A stretch of 64,000 bases of DNA from Megaustenia siamemsis. Its lineage: Eukaryota; Mollusca; Gastropoda; Stylommatophora; Ariophantidae. The stretch spans positions 16,197,400-16,261,399 of the forward strand of contig JAVIAB010000160.1 in the NCBI GenBank assembly GCA_032433765.1, given 5' to 3'. Positions 10,721 to 21,837 of the stretch are shown here, piece by piece (the first letter of the stretch is position 1; every line of letters starts with the position of its first letter). Below the pieces are notes generated by a model. The model had not been told where the DNA came from, searched no databases, and saw only the letters and a list, made by a program, of their open reading frames with translations. The position numbers and the translations under genes were made by a program.

Positions 10721-11205
10721 TACAAACAAGATAGATCGAATATTAGATATATTATATATATTATATAGAAGTTACGTAGAGCCAGTCTTAACATATGGAT
10801 GCGAGTCATGGACAATAGGACAACAGACAAGAAAATCACTGGAGTCTGTAGAAATGTGATTTTACAGAAGAATGTTGAGAATACCATGGACAGCTAAGAA
10901 GAGTAATGAAGAGGTTCTGAGAGAGGTCAAAGCAAAAAGAGAGCTAATTTCCAATGTTAGGAAGAGACAATCATCATTTTTTGGCCTTGTAATGAGAAGA
11001 GAACAACTTGAATATATTGTAACAACTGAAAAATTTGAGGGACGAAGAGATAGAGGGAAACAAAGAGAAAAAATAACAGACAGCTTAAGAGAATGGCTTG
11101 GCAGAAGGTCAACAACAAAAATGATAAATAGCTGCCGAGATTGAAAGTTGTGGAGAGACATGATCACTTACGCCAGCAGACCCGGTACTTCATGATGATG
11201 ATGAT
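10720..11205 (+). mobile_element. LINE group C 3' end
   Basis: The frame carries VKAKRELISNVRKRQSSFFG, then EGRRDRGKQREKITDSL and WLGRRSTTKM, and ends in GATGATGATGAT at 11194. It is nearly the same as 8830-9612, so the two are separate insertions of one family. Confidence 0.7.
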
Positions 11206-11800
11206 AGAAGAACTGGAAATTGTAACAAACTATGAATATCTGGGATCTGTAGTTACTAACAATGGAGACTGCCAGAAAGAGATCAAAAGAAAATTAGCAA
11301 TAGCAACACAAAAATTAGACACCATGAAGAACTTTTGGCACAATACCAGCAAGGCAGTAAAATTAAAATTTTTCAGGACATGTATCTTCCCAATAGCACC
11401 ATACGGTTGTGAATCATGGACAATCTCGCAAACAGCGAGGGAGAAAATTGATTCTTTCAAAATAATATGTTACAGAAAAATCCTTAAGATACCTTTAATA
11501 CTGTAAAAGAGCAATGAAAACATATGAAAAGATTTAAACATTAAAAAGAAATGGCTTTCCTATAAGCACCATTCTACAGAGGAAATTAAAATAATATGGC
11601 GCCATAAAAAGACACAGCAGGCTGGAAAGAACAATAATGGAGTGAATGGTTTCTGGGCAATGCATCAGAACGAGACCAAGAAGAAGGTGGTCTCAAGACA
11701 TCAAGGAGACCTTGAAAATAACAACAGAACTGTGAGATTCTTTCAGATTGGCTGTAGTGAATGCCACATTCTCATCAAAGGATATGTGTGACCTGATGAT
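11206..11800 (+). mobile_element. Another LINE reverse transcriptase 3' fragment
   Basis: An open frame gives TNYEYLGSVVTNNGDCQKEI and GCESWTISQTAREKIDSFK, which is the LINE thumb region after the YADD motif. It decays after 11506 and ends at a TA microsatellite (11809-11838). It is distinct in sequence from groups A to D. Confidence 0.6.
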
Positions 11801-11804
11801 GATG

Positions 11805-11808
<4 letters not shown>

Positions 11809-11838
<30 letters not shown>
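11809..11838. repeat. (TA)n microsatellite
   Basis: About fifteen TA units. Similar short TA runs are at 35931-35948 and 54481-54496. Confidence 0.8.
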
Positions 11839-11840
<2 letters not shown>

Positions 11841-11889
11841 AAAGTCCCAGTTTTGTCAGGTAAATTCAAAGTTTGGAAGAGTAACATCC

Positions 11890-12350
11890 CTTTGATTACT
11901 AATGAACTTTATTTTGACCCCTAATTGTAGAGAAAAGAGAAACAACATGTGAGGGTAAAGTTATAAACATAACCCTAAAATAATTTTTAGTTATTAAGAA
12001 CTACAGTAGCTTTGTTGCAATACCAACTAAGGGGAGATCACTCATTTCGCTTAAATAATGTATCTGACTAAACTAGGACTTTACCATATATAATTTTAGT
12101 TATAAATGGAAAGAACAACTTCAAAGGAATATGGCAACACCTACGGATTATAAATAAACACTCAAACAGTATGATTCAAAATTTAACAATTACCACAATA
12201 AGTTTGGTTTAGTGATAGTTAAGTGTAAATGTAGTGGATGGATGGAAAGACTAAAGACCAACTTTAGTCAAAACATGAGGCAGAAGAAGTAACATGGAAA
12301 AATGAAAAGAGCTGAAATTAGAACAAACGTGCACCATGACCTTGGTTATA
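11890..12350. other. Stretch without recognisable genes
   Basis: AT-rich single-copy-looking DNA. No supported exon, RNA gene or repeat boundary was seen. Confidence 0.35.
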
Positions 12351-12469
12351 GGTAAAGTACGAGATTTGAACCGGCGTCTCAGCACGCGAGTTTACACTCA
12401 TATGTGCTCGGCCGCCTATCCAGAAATGTTCGGAGATTTCTGTATAGTGTCACCTCAAGCATCGAAACT

Positions 12470-12675
12470 CAGATGCGAAGCAACATTCCTCACCTTCCCA
12501 GGGTAATACCCTGGTACCCAATTCTGCCAACGGCTGGGTCGACCATGGGGGTATTTTTTTTTGTTCCAACCACAAGTACAATTCACACTGCTCCCAGCGG
12601 GAATCGAACACGGGTTGTCCGAACGTCGGTAGTCCAGTCATGATTTTCCCAACTCAGCTACCGAGGCCCCCATGG
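12470..12675 (-). repeat. tRNA-derived SINE, family S3
   Basis: On the minus strand GGTAGCTGAGTTGGGAAAA is an A box and GTGTTCGATTCCCGCTGGGA a B box, followed by TTGTACTTGTGGTTGGAACA. The same body occurs on the plus strand at 26145-26275. Confidence 0.65.
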
Positions 12676-12837
12676 TTATGTGAAGAGGTAAAAGAAGCAT
12701 GTAAAATTATTAAACACTTAAATAAAGTATGCATGAAATCGCAACTTGAAGATTACATAGATCAAACAGGAGTATAAGAAAGAGAGATGAAAACATAAAC
12801 CAACAGAAATCATCAATGAACAAAGTGGTAACCTTCT

Positions 12838-13560
12838 AATCATCATCATCATTGATTGCCGTCTCTGCATCAAAGGCTGGCTACTATGGAGCACCATTCT
12901 GCTCTGTCTCTTGCTGTGATAGTGCAGGTTGTCATAGGATGACTTGTCCATCTTTTGTTGTTACTTGTCCATGTTAGTCTTGGTCTGTTTCTGCCTCTTT
13001 TACCTTGTGTTTTCCTTTCCAAGTTTACTTTTAGCAGGCTGCTGTGTCTTTTAACATGCTTCAAAAATCTCATTTGTCTTTTTTGAATTGTGTTTAGTAG
13101 TTCACTTTTCATTTTTAGTTGTTTTAAGACGTCATTGTTTGTTTTCTTTTCTTTCCATCCAATTCTTCCTATTCTTCTATAAATGCACATTTCAAAGGCT
13201 TTAATTTTGTGTTCTGTTTTCTTATCCATGTTTCTGCACCATGCAGGAATGTTGAGAAGATATAATATTTTGCTACTTTTAATTTTAGCCCTGGTGTTAT
13301 TTGTTTTGATGTTAGTAAATTTTTTTATGGCATTAAAATTACTTTTTGCCATTACTATTCTTTAGTTTATTTCAGTTTTACATTTTCCATCACTGGTTAT
13401 TGTATGTCCAAGGTCGTTATAGCTTTGAACTGTCTACATGCTCTATTCCTTCAACTTTGATACCTGCTTGTAGGTTTTGAGTATTAGATGATTGTAGTTT
13501 TAGTCTTTTTGATAATCATACCTAATCCATAATCTTCTAAAAGGTCCATTAAAAGTAACT
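12838..13560 (-). mobile_element. LINE group A 3' part
   Basis: The minus-strand frame is open for 160 codons (13352-12870): KSNFNAIKKFTNIKT, KIKAFEMCIYRRIGRIGWKE and KRGRNRPRLTWTSNNKRW. The tail is GATGATGATGATT. It is 5'-truncated. Further upstream text to about 13560 matches the region after the YADD motif. Confidence 0.7.
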
Positions 13561-13784
13561 GATACATGGAGAGGAGTCTTATAGAAGATACTTCAAGGAG
13601 CTCCTTAACCTATTAGAGAGAATCAGGTGACAATGTAAATACATAAGATGTGAAAATAACTACACTCAAGCCAGAAAAATTCATGTCAGAAGCAGAAATA
13701 GTAGTTGAAAAGTTACGAAATTATGAATAAGCAGGGGGCAGATAAACTCTTGATCTTGATCCTTCCTGCGACACTAAGCATTGC

Positions 13785-14045
13785 ATAGTGCTTATAGTGT
13801 TTTTCACCACTCATCTCTATTCTGGGCGAGATGTTCAATCTTATCTAATAGGTCTATGCCTGCCAACTTTGCTTCTCTTATAAGTGTTCTTTTCAGTGTC
13901 TCTTTAGGTCTTCCTTTTTTTCTGTATTCTGATGTTTCCCATAGAAGAGCCTGTTTTGGAATTCTCTTGTTGTCTCTTTCCAGCACATATCCAACATATG
14001 TCCATCTTCTCTTCTTAAATGTAGATGAGATCATCGGTTGCATGG
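13785..14045 (-). mobile_element. LINE group D fragment
   Basis: The minus-strand frame reads KKRRWTYVGYVLERDNKRIP, then KKGRPKETLKRTLIREAKLA and LAQNRDEW, a LINE carboxy-terminal pattern. It directly abuts the plus-strand reverse transcriptase fragment at 14042. Confidence 0.6.
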
Positions 14046-14384
14046 CAGATAAATTACCGGCAGATATAATTCAAGCACCAGGAGAGTTTGGCATCAGATG
14101 GTTATTTAGAATTTTCAATGCATCATGGGCACAAATAAAACCTACTGACTGGCAACTAGCAGTTATAATTTCCCTAATGAAAGAACAAAGGAAACAAAAG
14201 AGAATGCACACAATACTGAGGCATCTCATTGCTGAGCAACATAGGCAAAATGTATTCAAAGATTTTAAAAACCAGATTAAGACCTATTATAGAACCTCAG
14301 TTGACAGAAGAACAGATGTGGTATAGAAAAAATAGAGATAGCACAAATGCAATCTTTACATTTAAACAGCTAATAAAGAAGAAT
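14042..14384 (+). mobile_element. Host LINE reverse transcriptase, left piece (interrupted)
   Basis: Frames read ADKLPADIIQAPGEFGIRWL, then after a frameshift LLSNIGKMYSKILKTRLRPI and EEQMWYRKNRDSTNAIFTFK. These are conserved early palm segments of a LINE reverse transcriptase. The frame resumes at 15813 after a group A LINE insertion and again at 16184 after a SINE, so three pieces make one older element. Confidence 0.7.
14375..14384 (+). repeat. Target site duplication, left copy, of the group A LINE
   Basis: AAAGAAGAAT is repeated exactly at 15813-15822, on the far side of the group A insertion. This shows the LINE's exact ends. Confidence 0.75.
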
Positions 14385-15812
14385 CATCATCGTGTGCCTT
14401 CTCCTCAACGAAGGTTGGCTACCATGGATCGCCATTCTACTCTGTTTCTTGCTTTGATGGTGCAGGCTGTCATAGATTGACTTGACCATCTTTTGATGTT
14501 ACTCGTCCATGTTAGTCTTGGTCTGCCTCTTTTACCTTGTATTTTTCCTTCCAATATTACTTTTAGTAGGCTGTTGTGTCTTTTAACATGCCCCAAAAAT
14601 TTCATTTGTCTTGCTTTAATTGTATTTAGTAGTTCTCTTTTTATTTTCAGTTGTTTTAAAACTTTATCGTTTGTTATCTTTTGTTTCCATCCAATTCTAC
14701 CTATTCTTCTATAAATCCACATTTCAAAGGCTTCAATTCTCTGTTCTGTTTTCTTGTCTAATGTCCATGTTTCTGCACCATACAGGAATATTGAGAAGGT
14801 GTAACATTTTGCCATTCTTAGTTTCAGCCCTGTTGATATTTGTTTTGTTGTTAGTATATTTTTTATGGCATTAAAATTACTTTTTGCCACACCTATTCTT
14901 TTGTTTATTTCAGTTTTGCATTTTCCATCATTGGTTATAGTATGTCCCAGGTAGTTGTAACTCTGGACTGTCTCCAGATGTATTCCCTCAACTGTGATAT
15001 TTAATTGTAGGTCTTGAGAATTTTCTTTGTTTATGATCATAGTTTTAGTCTTTTTGATATTCATTTCTAGTCCATATTTTGTGCTTGTCATGTTTATCAC
15101 ATTAAGCAATTGTTGTAGGTCTTTAGGATTTTCTGCTAGTAGAATAGTATCATCAGCATATCTCAGGTTATTTTGATTATCTTTCCATTAATGTTTAGGC
15201 CTGGTATCTCTGAGATATTTTTAAAGATTTGCTCAGTGTATAGATTAAACAAGCTTGGTGATAGGATGCATCCTTGTCTTACTCCTCTTTTTATGTCCAT
15301 GGATGTAGAGTTCTCCTTGTTATATCTTATTATTGCTGTTTGCTCCCAGTACAAATTACATATTAGTCGTATGTCTGCGTCGTCTAGATTTATATCCTTT
15401 AGGCAGTCTATAAGTTGGTTATGGTGTATTCTATCGAAAGCTTTGGTGTAGTCTATAAAGCAGGCATATATTGGTTTGTTTACTTCTGTGTACTTTTCAA
15501 TCAATGTTCTCATGCTGAATATAGCTTCTTTTGTCCCACTGTTTTTCCTGAATCCAAATTGTTGCTCATCTAATTCAGTATTGATTTTATTCTGAATCCT
15601 TCCCTGTATAACTTTTAGTAAAATTTTGTTTATCTGGCTCATTAGGCTTATTGTTCTGAAGTCACTGCATTCAGCTGCACCATTCTTTTTAGGCAATGCA
15701 ATGAAAGTTGATGGTTTTAGATCGTTTGGTATGTATCCTGTATGGTATATGTCATTGTATATGTCTGTGATCACTTCGACGCCAAACTCTTCTAGAGCCT
15801 GTATCATCTTGC
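14385..15812 (-). mobile_element. LINE group A insertion (1.43 kb, 5'-truncated, 10-bp target duplication)
   Basis: The minus-strand element runs from reverse transcriptase palm to 3' tail. The upstream frame (15864-15163) holds ALPKKNGAAECSDFRTISLM, GFRKNSGTKEAIFSMRTLIE, FIDYTKAFDR and GVRQGCILSPSLFNLY. The downstream frame (about 15170-14405) holds YADDTILLAENPKDLQQLL, YNYLGHTITNDGKCKTEIN and KRGRPRLTWTSNIKRW. One small deletion near 15170 splits the two frames just before YADD; apart from that the region is open, so the copy is young. The endonuclease part is absent. Confidence 0.82.
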
Positions 15813-15930
15813 AAAGAAGAATATAGAATATAAAAAGAAAATTTTCATAGCATTTGTGAACCAAGAGAAAGCTTTTGACAGAGTGGATAGAAATGTATTA
15901 TTGCAAATGTTGGCTGAGTATGGAGTAAGT
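15813..15930 (+). mobile_element. Host LINE reverse transcriptase, middle piece
   Basis: Continues the frame broken at 14384: AFVNQEKAFDRVDRNVLLQM, the YxDxxKAFD-type catalytic segment with D changed to N/E-like residues, then LAEYGV. It is interrupted by the SINE at 15931. The first ten bases are the right-hand target duplication of the group A LINE. Confidence 0.65.
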
Positions 15931-16183
15931 GGGAGCTGTGATAGCTCAGTGGTTAGTAAACTGGACTACAAAGGACAAGAGGTAGGATTCGATCGCACTG
16001 ACAGCTTCCGGGTTCACCCAGCCTTAATGGGTACCGGATTTTTTCTGGGAAAGTAAAGCGGCACGGGCGTAATACCGACCATATTACCCTAAAAATCATA
16101 TGCTGAAGGTCTGTAAAATTTATAGTCACTAACACCATATTCCCTATAAGCCACTTGGCGTGATGGGGGCTCTTTACTTTTTT
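15931..16183 (+). repeat. tRNA-derived SINE S2, complete, with 12-bp target duplication
   Basis: The A box (ATAGCTCAGTGGTTAGTAAA) and B box (AGGATTCGATCGC) are clear. The body has GCGGCACGGGCGTAATACCG and the tail ATGGTCACTAACACCATATT followed by CACTTGGCGTGATGGGGGC and T-rich sequence. TATGGAGTAAGT flanks it on both sides (15919-15930 and 16184-16195), fixing the ends. Partial copies lie at 8085-8250, 8617-8670, 37695-37745 and 56930-57000. Confidence 0.85.
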
Positions 16184-16274
16184 TATGGAGTAAGTAGTCA
16201 CCTAATTAGATGATGCACAAGTCTATACGGTGATTGTAGAAATGTAATTAGAACAAATAAAGGAATATCTAAAC
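16184..16274 (+). mobile_element. Host LINE reverse transcriptase, right piece
   Basis: After the SINE the frame resumes as YGVSSHLIR then SLYGDCRNVI and RTNKGIS. It stops at the terminal repeat of the old hAT element at 16275. Confidence 0.55.
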
Positions 16275-18165
16275 TCTTGGTTCTCAAACTGGAGTCCGTC
16301 GTCCCCTAGGGGACCATGAAGGGATCATTTAATTGAAATTTTGGGCTATTTGTGGTTTTTACCATGTCCTGCTTTTTTTCGTGGTGTACACACCCATGCA
16401 TATGAAACTCTATATCGAAAAAAACACAGCCCTTCAAAAGAGAAATCCATTCCTGAACATTATCACATGTGTGAGACATAAATTCATTACCATGATGTTT
16501 ATAGGATATTACTGTCATCTTTTGTGTATTTTTGAGATCTTTCTAAAATCATTGTATAAGGTTTAATGGCATCTTTTGCATATTTTTTCTTTCTTACGTT
16601 TCTTTACACATATTAATTTTGAGCACATGTTTGCATTTTTGGTTTTAAATGTTAGTAATACTTTGACCACGGGCACGATTGCAAATAGGTACAACTTTGT
16701 TTTTCTGATTTTTTTTTGAAACGCCAAATTTTGATTGTTTGGGTGTTTTGAATTGGAAGTTTTTGATTTTTAAACTGTTCTTATTTCTTAAACTGTGACT
16801 CATTTTTGAACTGTTTTTTTTAAATATCTTAAACTGTGACTTATTTTTGAACTGTTTTTTTTTATATCTTTAACTGTGACTTATTTTTGAACTGTTTTTT
16901 TTTTAATCTTGAACTGTGACTTATTTTTGAACTGTTTTTTTTTATATCTTAAACTGTGACTTATTTTTGAACTGTTTTTTTTATATTTCTTGAACTGTGA
17001 CTATTTTCGAGCTGTGTTTTTTTTTTAATTGAAAGATGTTTATTTTGTTGTCAATTGGCCACCAATTATATTTTACTCTCTTCAGAGGATGAAAGCAACT
17101 CATATGATTTTTATCCTTAAGTAATTAAAAATGTATTATTATTATATAATATTGTAAAATTGTTTGTATTTTATTAGTTAAATGCTTTCAAATACATGTA
17201 TATATAAGTAGTTTTGATAGAATCTTATTTTGTATACATAATTCACTAATCATAATTATTTACTAAATTTTATTTTAAATTTATTAAAATTGTTTAGTGA
17301 TGATATGCGCACAAATTATGTCATTATTTTATTATTTACATGGAAACAATTAAGAGTAAGATTAGTTAACCCATAAAGTTGATGAGTGTCTGTAAAAATA
17401 GGTGTACACACAACATGTATCCATAAAATTAAAATACAGACAACAAAAATAAAATGTGTAAATATTCACATCACTATATCAATAATAACCAATACTGAGA
17501 AAATAAATATGTTTTATTCTGTATTTTTAATACATTTAGCATTATTAGAAGACAAAATTGCGCAATACTTTCCCACATTAAATATTGAAAATTATGATTG
17601 GGTACGAAGTCCATTTTCTGCAGTCAACATATAAAATTATGAATTTTCGTTACAAGAAGAGGAAGAGTTCATTATGTTGTCAACGGATCATACTCTCAAA
17701 ATGAAATTTTCTGATATAACAGTTGAAGAATTTTGGATTTCTGTTCAAACCAATTTTAAAACTATTTCTGAAAAGGCGATTAAAATTGTAAGCATCGTAC
17801 TTATGCGAGCTTTGTTTTTCAACATTGACGAATATTAAGACAAAGAAACATGAAGCTAACAAATATAGAAGAGGAAATAAGAGTAACTGTTTCACACAAA
17901 AGACCAGATATTGAAAACATTTGTAGAGGTCATCTGGCCCTAATATAACTTTTGGGTGATTGGGACAATTTTCTTTCTTTTTTTAAAATTTAATTTACTG
18001 ATTGTTATTTACTGTTGAATCTTATGTTAACTGTTACTTATGTGATTTGTAATATATTATGCAATATTTAAAAAAAATATATACTTTTTTATTTTACGAC
18101 TGTGTTCTGTCAAAATCCTGTAAAATTGTAATGTTCCATGATTCTGAAAAGGTTAAGAACCACTG
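16275..18165 (+). mobile_element. Decayed hAT transposon (ZBED5/SCAND3-like)
   Basis: The left end has CTTGGTTCTCAAACTGG; the right end, reversed, has CAGTGGTTCTTAACC. Both are variants of the hAT terminal repeat. No clear 8-bp target duplication remains. Inside, broken frames from 17520 to 17935 read EDKIAQYFPTLNIENYDWVR, SLQEEEEFIMLSTDHTLKMK and EEFWISVQTNFKTISEKAI. These match what I recall of the carboxy-terminal part of ZBED5/FAM200-type hAT transposases. The catalytic core is missing, so it is a non-autonomous relic. Confidence 0.65.
16775..17015 (+). repeat. Minisatellite of about 41-42 bp inside the decayed hAT
   Basis: Five to six units of GACTTATTTTTGAACTG, a T run, TATCTTAAACTGT. 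The T-run length varies between units. Confidence 0.8.
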
Positions 18166-18179
18166 ATTTAGTGACATAA

Positions 18180-19160
18180 AATAATAGTTTTTTTTTTAAA
18201 CCAACACTTGAAAAATAAAATTACCTGGGAGCGATATAATAGTTTTTAATTGTTAACTTTAACATTGTTTTTTTTTTAAATATGACATGTTATTTATGAA
18301 TCATTGTTCAGGTGACCAACAAAAGCATTTCTGAAACATGAATTAAACAATCAACATCAAGATGATGAACAGATCTGATGGTGTCCAATGTTGTATAGAG
18401 GCAGTCCTGTCAAATGGACAGGAATCGTGAATTGTTTATAAAAGTGTTTATATAAATCTTGTGCTGAAGATTATTAAGAATTCTGCAAGGAGTGAAAAGA
18501 AAGACAAAACACTGAGCATAAAACAGATATAAGACGGTCATGGAATAGGTGGAATATGTTATATAAAGCGTAGCTCACTGTGGCATCACACATGCTATTA
18601 AATTTGTAAATATCAAATAATGTTTATTCTGAGCAGTTTACAATTTCTTTCATAAAAATACCTTCCTCAGAGATGAACATTTGCTATACATCTAGACCAA
18701 CAAGGGTCACAAAAAGAACAGTGCAGTGCTCTTGAAGTTGATTGCTGGCTTCCTATAGCTTATTGTGTAGCGATTGTTGATTCCATGCATCCAACATTCC
18801 TGTTCTGGTTGTTCAAGGTGCTTCAATCTTATAGAACATTGCTCAGTGATCTATTTGGGTGCACTTTCAGACAGTTAGATCTATGAGACATTTCTCTTTC
18901 ATGACCAGTGTACTGATACCCACCAGAAGTATGAAGTGTCCAAGACCAGGATAAAATGGTGCTTCATTGTTACCAATGGCCGCCAGCATGACTTGTACAT
19001 TAAAAAAAAATAATGTAATTAAAGTATGGCGACTTTCAAATTAAGTTTAAAAAATTGTTTATCTGGAAACTTCTAATCATCTGTTTATGTCACGACTACA
19101 ATGTGAAAGTGATCTGAGAAAACATGCACTGTTTTGAGTTGTCTTATCTCACCACATGGC
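18180..19160. other. Stretch without recognisable genes, upstream of peptide copy 2
   Basis: AT-rich flank of the second peptide gene. I see no exon, no repeat with clear ends and no RNA gene. Sequence close to 19160 contains the likely promoter of copy 2. Confidence 0.4.
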
Positions 19161-19167
19161 TGTTGCT

Positions 19168-19173
19168 TATAAA
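19168..19173 (+). promoter_or_regulatory. TATA box of peptide copy 2
   Basis: TATAAA lies 81 nt before the ATG at 19249, matching the arrangement at 182-265. Flanking text (AATCATTTCAG and GATTCTGTCCA-like words) is also shared with copy 1. Confidence 0.6.
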
Positions 19174-19248
19174 GTTTTGCTTCTCTAACAGATGAATCAT
19201 TTCAGTTTATGATTCTGTCCACAATTGTTAATTTCAGGAGGAAAAAAA

Positions 19249-19379
19249 ATGACAAGTCTTGCTTTTTGCTGCTGTATTTTCGTCTGTTTAGTGACTTTTG
19301 CTCTTGGGGTACCAGAAGCTCCATGTAATGATGAGCATACAGACTGTGATGCAGGGGAATGCTGTGCAAATGTCACAAT
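19249..19379 (+). CDS. Secreted 10-Cys peptide, copy 2, exon 1
   Basis: Same length (131 nt) and phase as 265-395. It encodes a hydrophobic, Cys-rich signal peptide ending near FALG, then VPEAPC and the Cys pattern six, four, CC. The mature amino end is almost the same as in copy 1, while the signal peptide core differs. The donor is GTAAGT at 19380. A second, nearer acceptor-like TTTCAG at 19232-19237 in the 5' leader may be chance. Confidence 0.8.
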
Positions 19380-19904
19380 GTAAGTGGCAATCAATCTGTT
19401 TATTTTCCTTTCATAGATTTCATGGACTGTGACAGCATTGTTAAAAAAAAAATAATAATAATCCTGAATTGGTATTTTGGAAGCATTTCTATATTACTAA
19501 TTTTTTTCTAAAAATGTGTTGAATTAAGGAGCTTTTGACAAATATATTGATTATATTAACTGTGTTTTTTTTAAATAAAATTTTTATCAAAATATATTTC
19601 ACATTTGTAAATTCTTTTCGCTGCCTAAAGTGATTCATAAAAAAATTGTTTCTTCATTAGTTTCTTTAAATGATTTGTCTTACTTCTTTAATCTAAATGG
19701 AAAGTGTGCTGATTTATTTGTTTAAACTTTCTCCTTACCCAAAAAATGTCACTAAGAATATCCATAAAAGAATAGACCAATAATGTTTTAAAAATATATC
19801 ACTCATTAGACTTAGTATAAACAAAGAAAAACAACTAAAGTTCTTAAGTGATAAACACATTTCACACTATTTATGTTATCTCAGAAAGGGGAAAAATGAG
19901 GGTC

Positions 19905-20165
19905 CATTCATGTTCTTGGTAGCTTTATTGACAAAGAAGGAGGTTATATCAAGATCTGGCAAGGATAGAGAGTTGGTTTCAGGATTGAAGAATATCTGGA
20001 AGGCCCTGGAGCTATCCTTAATTTTTTTAAAAAAAATTTAGATTGCTCAAACAAATGTCATATCTGCTCTATTGTATGGACCAGAAACATGGACAACATC
20101 AGTCAGGATTAGAAGGAAATCTCTGAAGTTGTGAGATAACAGAAAACTTCAAACAACAGTTGAGA
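19905..20165 (+). mobile_element. LINE fragment (thumb region)
   Basis: Broken frames read like LINE proteins after YADD: FIDKEGGYIKIW-like, RDRELVSGLKNIWKALEL, then ALLYGPETWTTS. It is too decayed to place in groups A to D. Confidence 0.5.
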
Positions 20166-20474
20166 AAAATTTGTAAGTAAAAGATGATGAGCTTGGATAG
20201 GATTCACATTTCAATTACAAGTATTGTAAGTATACAATTCACAAGACGGGAGCAGAGAACATCATCAAGTTCTGCTGCTATAAAGGAGACTTGCCTTACT
20301 ATCCCAGAATTGCCTTAAATGGGATCACTGTAGTTGAAAACTTCTCCTCTTGTGTAAACTGCACATTCACATCTAAGAGCGAATCAGTGAAGGTCACAAA
20401 ATCATATTCTCTCTGTGGTTTTACTAACTACAGGTCAGGTGGCTTCTGTTGAATTGGAAATGATAACTTACCAC

Positions 20475-20978
20475 CACTGTGTGTCTATATGTTTGGAATT
20501 GGAGTCATCAACGATGGCCTAACATCATCAAGTGCTACGACGATCATCATTTTCGGGAGGATGCGAACCTCCATGGTATATGGTGGATAGGCGGCAGGAA
20601 CCAATGAAGGCTATGTCTGAAAAGTGTTCCTTCTTGCAGTTTCCTCATATTCCAAGTCCGGCTTGTTGCAGGAGCTACTGAGTTAAGTGCTCTGTGCACA
20701 CCGTGAGCTGTGTGTCTCATCCGTTTTGATCCTGTTTCGATATCCCGCTTGTTTACGATGAATGATGATATCGTATGACAGGGAACAGTTGGCTGTGTTC
20801 ACTTTCTGCGCGGTTTCGCCTTATGTCTTTTGGCGTGTGATGAGACTGCTACGATAGGGACTACGGTTACCTTTCTTTGTTTGGGAGATGAGTTAGTAAT
20901 TCGGATGATTCCACTGGCACGGGCGGTTGAGCAATTATGGATTTTAATTCGTTTGCAGTGATACCGAGGCCTTCAATA
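20475..20978 (-). repeat. Repeat E, 5' part, inverted copy
   Basis: The reverse complement matches the start of the plus copies at 21840 and 54498: GGTTATTGAAGGCCTCGGTA, then CTCAACCGCCCGTGCC and GTAAACAAG. It stops at about 20475 with no counterpart to the 3' half. Confidence 0.65.
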
Positions 20979-20984
20979 ACCAAT

Positions 20985-21085
20985 TCACAATCCAATTACA
21001 AGTATTGTAAGTATACAATTCACAATCCAATTACAAGTATTGTAAGTAAAGAATTCACAATCCAATTGCAAGTGTTATAGGCACA
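20985..21085 (+). repeat. Short tandem repeat of about 36 bp
   Basis: About three units of AATTCACAATCCAATTACAA with GTATTGTAAGTA between them. One further unit lies apart at 20208-20243. Confidence 0.65.
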
Positions 21086-21249
21086 CACTTTGAAATCCGA
21101 TTTTTATACATTCACACGTGTATAGGCATACTTTATCAAGTGACTCATCGTAATAATACATTCACTTGTGAACCACATGGACTTCAAATGCTTCATTTCA
21201 TAACTTTGAAATGTAAATGTTGAAAATAGGTCAAGTAAAAGTTCTTCTT

Positions 21250-21428
21250 AGAAGGAAAAGGTATGTGTTATCACTGGGGAAAAAAATGACAAATAAACAA
21301 CAGAAAAAACCAAAGAACAATATATGGTCCGAAGCAAGAAGTCCTGCTTCAGACCATATATTGTTCTTTGTTTTTTCTGTTGTTTATTTGTCATTTTTTC
21401 CGAGTGATAACACATACCTTTTCCTTCT
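21250..21428. repeat. Near-perfect long hairpin (84-87 bp arms, 8-nt loop)
   Basis: Arm 1 is 21250-21336 and arm 2 is 21345-21428, separated by AGAAGTCC. Starting from AGAAGGAAAAGGTATGTG, the arms differ by only one substitution in GGTCCGAAGCA, one changed base near TCACTGG and a few single-base length differences. It lies in the intron of peptide copy 2, at the centre of the inverted repeat E pair. It could be the end-to-end remnant of a foldback or MITE-type element, or a source of double-stranded RNA if transcribed. Confidence 0.88.
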
Positions 21429-21837
21429 ATTATTCCCTATTATCGCCTCGGAAGTTTCCCTATTTAATCATATTTATTTATTATTATTTGTCTCCAAAAG
21501 TTCTTCTTCATTGTTAAGTATTTCATGCGGCCCTGTTGCCTTACGGCATCGATGAAAAATAAATGTTCTAGTCGATACTTTTGATCTGTAAATCTACAAT
21601 CATGTTCTTCAGACTGCAGGAACATCATGTCCAATCTTGAGATGAGAGAAAGGGGCGCTATGCAAGGAGACACAGACGAATAACAAATCAACACAACTGT
21701 GGAGTAGCCAATCTCCACAAACTGAAGGGCATACTGACTAGGAGATCTGAGCACTTAAGACATGATTGCAGTGAGGATTAATCTTTCATTCTATCAAAAT
21801 ATCAAAACTCGTCTTGTTTTACACTTGCCATTCTATA

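Noticed and set aside
15931..16010. Functional tRNA gene suggested by A and B boxes
   Set aside because: The unit continues into a SINE body and tail with a target duplication, and no acceptor stem pairs.
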